From the NCBI GenBank assembly GCA_003343905.1, contig QAKI01000045.1, forward strand, positions 1-5,804: 5,804 nucleotides of DNA, in the 5' to 3' direction. Positions 4,448 to 5,804 of the stretch are shown one piece after another. Position numbers and translations under genes: made by a program. The notes beneath the pieces were generated by a model. It had not been told where the DNA came from, did not search any database, and saw nothing but the letters and a program-made list of their open reading frames with translations. The first letter of the stretch is position 1; every line of letters begins with the position of its first letter. This DNA comes from Subdoligranulum variabile (GTDB lineage: Bacteria > Bacillota > Clostridia > Oscillospirales > Ruminococcaceae).

Positions 4448-5381
4448 ATAGCTCTCCGCAATAGAGGAATTCCTCCAGCTCTTCCGGAAAAAATCCCATA
4501 TCCGCCAACCGGTCAATCTCCCCCGGATCGTAGCCAAAAGCAGATGCAACCGACTTGATCTCATCCATGTAGTGCCCCGAAGCAGAAACCGTCCTTCCTC
4601 TCGTACAGGCGCTTTGATAAGGCATATCCCACAGGGAAGCGTGCCAGCGCGCAAAAAAGTGGGAATCATCAAATGTGCTTCTGGCTAAAGTTCCATCCCT
4701 GTCAATGCGCAGCATTTCACCGCAGTCCAGCGGGATTCTGCAGGAGGCACACGCCCCCAGCCGCATTTTAGGCAAGGCTCGTCGTAAAATCTCCTCCGTG
4801 GAAGCATAGAGATATATTCCCAGAGACGGAAAGTGAAACAGGCAAAGCGGGTTGTCCCCTTTGACAATATAAAGCCGGTCCCTCCGATCCAGCACCGTAA
4901 ATGTGAACGAGCCCTCAACCTTTTCAGCCATGTAACGCAGGCTGTCAAAGTTGAGGGCATTCTTCTGCTCAATGAGCTGAACAGCAATGTAGCTGTCCGT
5001 CTGAATTTTTGTCCTTGGCAGATGGAGCTCTCTACGGAGGACCTGATCATTGTACAGCACGCCGTTGTGAGCCAGTGCAAACACATCTTTTCCGGCACTT
5101 CCCGGGAATGGATGGTTATTATAGTTGTGCTTTGCGCTGCCCTGCGTCGTCATCCGGGTATGTCCCATCATCACCCGTGTCGGTTCCGGAATCCGGATGT
5201 GCATGCAATGGGCTGGAACCGGCCGCTTATAGATCCGCTGGGTCCCACCCACATTATAGGCAATCCCGGTGGCATCAGTCCCGCGGGCCTCACAGGCGGA
5301 AGCCAGAACAGAGATGATCTGATTCTTCTTTCTTCCGGTCAGTCCATGGCGATAATCAATCAATCCAAACAAACAGCACAT
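4446..5381 (-). CDS. Class II glutamine amidotransferase (Ntn hydrolase), stand-alone
   Basis: This 311-aa cytoplasmic enzyme should hydrolyse glutamine to glutamate and ammonia. After removal of Met1, Cys2 (MCCLFGLI) becomes the N-terminal nucleophile. The class II motifs follow in order: RGTDATGIA (33-41), GHTRMTTQG (73-81, with R76), HNYNNHPF (85-92), AHNGVLYN (104-111, with N106 and G107 for the oxyanion hole), TDSYIAVQL (128-136, with D129) and EGSFTFTVLD (156-165). These match the glutaminase domain of GlmS/PurF/AsnB-type enzymes, but no synthase or isomerase domain is attached. The C-terminal 85 or so residues are a helical tail. ATG lies one base after the TGA of the amidoligase gene, with GGAGGAGGAG seven bases before it inside that gene, so the two are coupled. 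The ammonia is probably passed to the amidoligase; this pairing was predicted in comparative genomics of amidoligases. Confidence 0.93.
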   Translation of the reverse strand: MCCLFGLIDYRHGLTGRKKNQIISVLASACEARGTDATGIAYNVGGTQRIYKRPVPAHCMHIRIPEPTRVMMGHTRMTTQGSAKHNYNNHPFPGSAGKDVFALAHNGVLYNDQVLRRELHLPRTKIQTDSYIAVQLIEQKNALNFDSLRYMAEKVEGSFTFTVLDRRDRLYIVKGDNPLCLFHFPSLGIYLYASTEEILRRALPKMRLGACASCRIPLDCGEMLRIDRDGTLARSTFDDSHFFARWHASLWDMPYQSACTRGRTVSASGHYMDEIKSVASAFGYDPGEIDRLADMGFFPEELEEFLYCGEL

Positions 5382-5382
5382 C

Positions 5383-5804
5383 TCAGATCTCCTCCTCCGC
5401 TGAAATCACATCGTTGACATAGAGCCTCCGCTCCTTCAGATACCGGATCAATTCCGGCTCCTGACACCCCGCTGCAAATGCGGACCAGGACATGGCCTTG
5501 ATCTCGTCATCCGACAAAAAGATCGCTACATCACAGATGCGGTTTACCATCTGCAATGCGGCGATGAAGGTGTTGTATTTCAGCGTTCCGCGGAAGATGC
5601 GGAATTCAATGGTATTACTGTTTTGGAGATTGACACAGGTATACCGCCCGGCATGACAGCATTTTTTTGCGTGCTCCAGGATGTCCCTGGGCTGCTCCTT
5701 GTAACCGTACCGGGCAGCCCAGCGGTCCAGCTGTCGCTGGGTCCGACGGCTGAATTTCAGCAGCTCCTCCCAGTTCTTCTCGAAAAAGTACAAGATCCTG
5801 GCAA
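5383..5804 (-). CDS. Amidoligase family enzyme (Amidoligase_2), C-terminal part; 5' end beyond window
   Basis: The frame is open to the right edge, and upstream codons (ARIL before YFFEKNWEELLKFSRRT) continue the family sequence. The TTG at 5791-5793 is therefore an internal Leu codon, and the start lies off the window. About 140 residues remain. The signature stretch is CVNLQNSNTIEFRIFRGTLK followed by YNTFIAAL, which I recognise as the conserved C-terminal core of the glutamine-synthetase-like COOH-NH2 ligases (PF12224 type). FSRRT and RWAARYGY precede it. The family is predicted to use ATP to form amide or isopeptide bonds on an unknown substrate. The ATP-binding N-terminal half cannot be checked here. 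Its last codons (Glu-Glu-Glu-Ile) carry the ribosome binding site of the amidotransferase. Confidence 0.85.
   Translation of the reverse strand, partial: ARILYFFEKNWEELLKFSRRTQRQLDRWAARYGYKEQPRDILEHAKKCCHAGRYTCVNLQNSNTIEFRIFRGTLKYNTFIAALQMVNRICDVAIFLSDDEIKAMSWSAFAAGCQEPELIRYLKERRLYVNDVISAEEEI

Noticed and set aside
4436..4672. Longer version of the 93-aa protein starting at 4672.
   Set aside because: The added part only overlaps the amidotransferase gene in another frame; the ribosome binding site and family-like N-terminus point to 4435.
4833..5417. Long + strand open frame opposite the amidotransferase.
   Set aside because: It is antisense to a gene with all class II amidotransferase motifs in order and has no recognisable protein pattern.
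5791..5793. TTG as the start of a 136-aa protein.
   Set aside because: The frame stays open to the window edge, and the codons before it continue the amidoligase sequence, so this is an internal Leu in a gene cut by the window.

Overview
The window looks like the tRNA-side end of an integrative mobile element (ICE/IME or prophage-like) in a Firmicute, most likely a gut Clostridia (Oscillospiraceae or Lachnospiraceae type). The reasons are near-consensus AAGGAGG ribosome binding sites on almost every gene, a TTG start, roughly 50-57% GC in the backbone lines sampled by hand, and protein families (DUF3846, a stand-alone class II glutamine amidotransferase, an amidoligase, a 428-aa Tn916/Tn1549-style integrase) that are typical of Clostridia elements. 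The species cannot be named from this sequence.

Layout, left to right. A tRNA-Pro(CGG) gene on the + strand lacks its first five bases because the window starts inside it. It is followed at once by a perfect 15-bp terminator hairpin. All protein genes are on the - strand, so they read towards the tRNA. Next to the tRNA are the integrase (125-1411) and a 68-aa excisionase-type HTH protein (1437-1643), forming a compact xis-int operon. Two inverted repeats lie upstream of xis, one a possible operator and one a terminator. An AT-rich island of about 1.4 kb follows. It carries one unrecognised 374-aa protein with a probable N-terminal winged helix (1780-2904) and its own extended -10 promoter. 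Next is an operon of a single-domain tyrosine recombinase (3401-3967) and a DUF3846 protein (3021-3389). The sharp GC change that ends the island lies inside the DUF3846 gene. Upstream of the small recombinase is a repeat-rich intergenic region (3968-4107) and a strong terminator (4108-4149). That terminator closes a tightly coupled operon that enters from the right edge: amidoligase (3' part only), class II glutamine amidotransferase, and a 93-aa helical protein.

How the parts fit together. Integrase and Xis would integrate and excise the element at the tRNA-Pro 3' end. The amidoligase and amidotransferase are a known in silico pairing, predicted to form amide or peptide-like bonds using ammonia from glutamine; the substrate is unknown. 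The second recombinase, with two direct and two inverted copies of a 10-bp motif just upstream, resembles in layout the TnpI resolution system of Tn4430 and may act on the element itself (multimer resolution or inversion). The least explained parts are that recombinase/repeat module and the AT-rich 374-aa cargo gene. No conjugation, replication, resistance or CRISPR genes are visible here; if the element is conjugative, those lie beyond the right edge.
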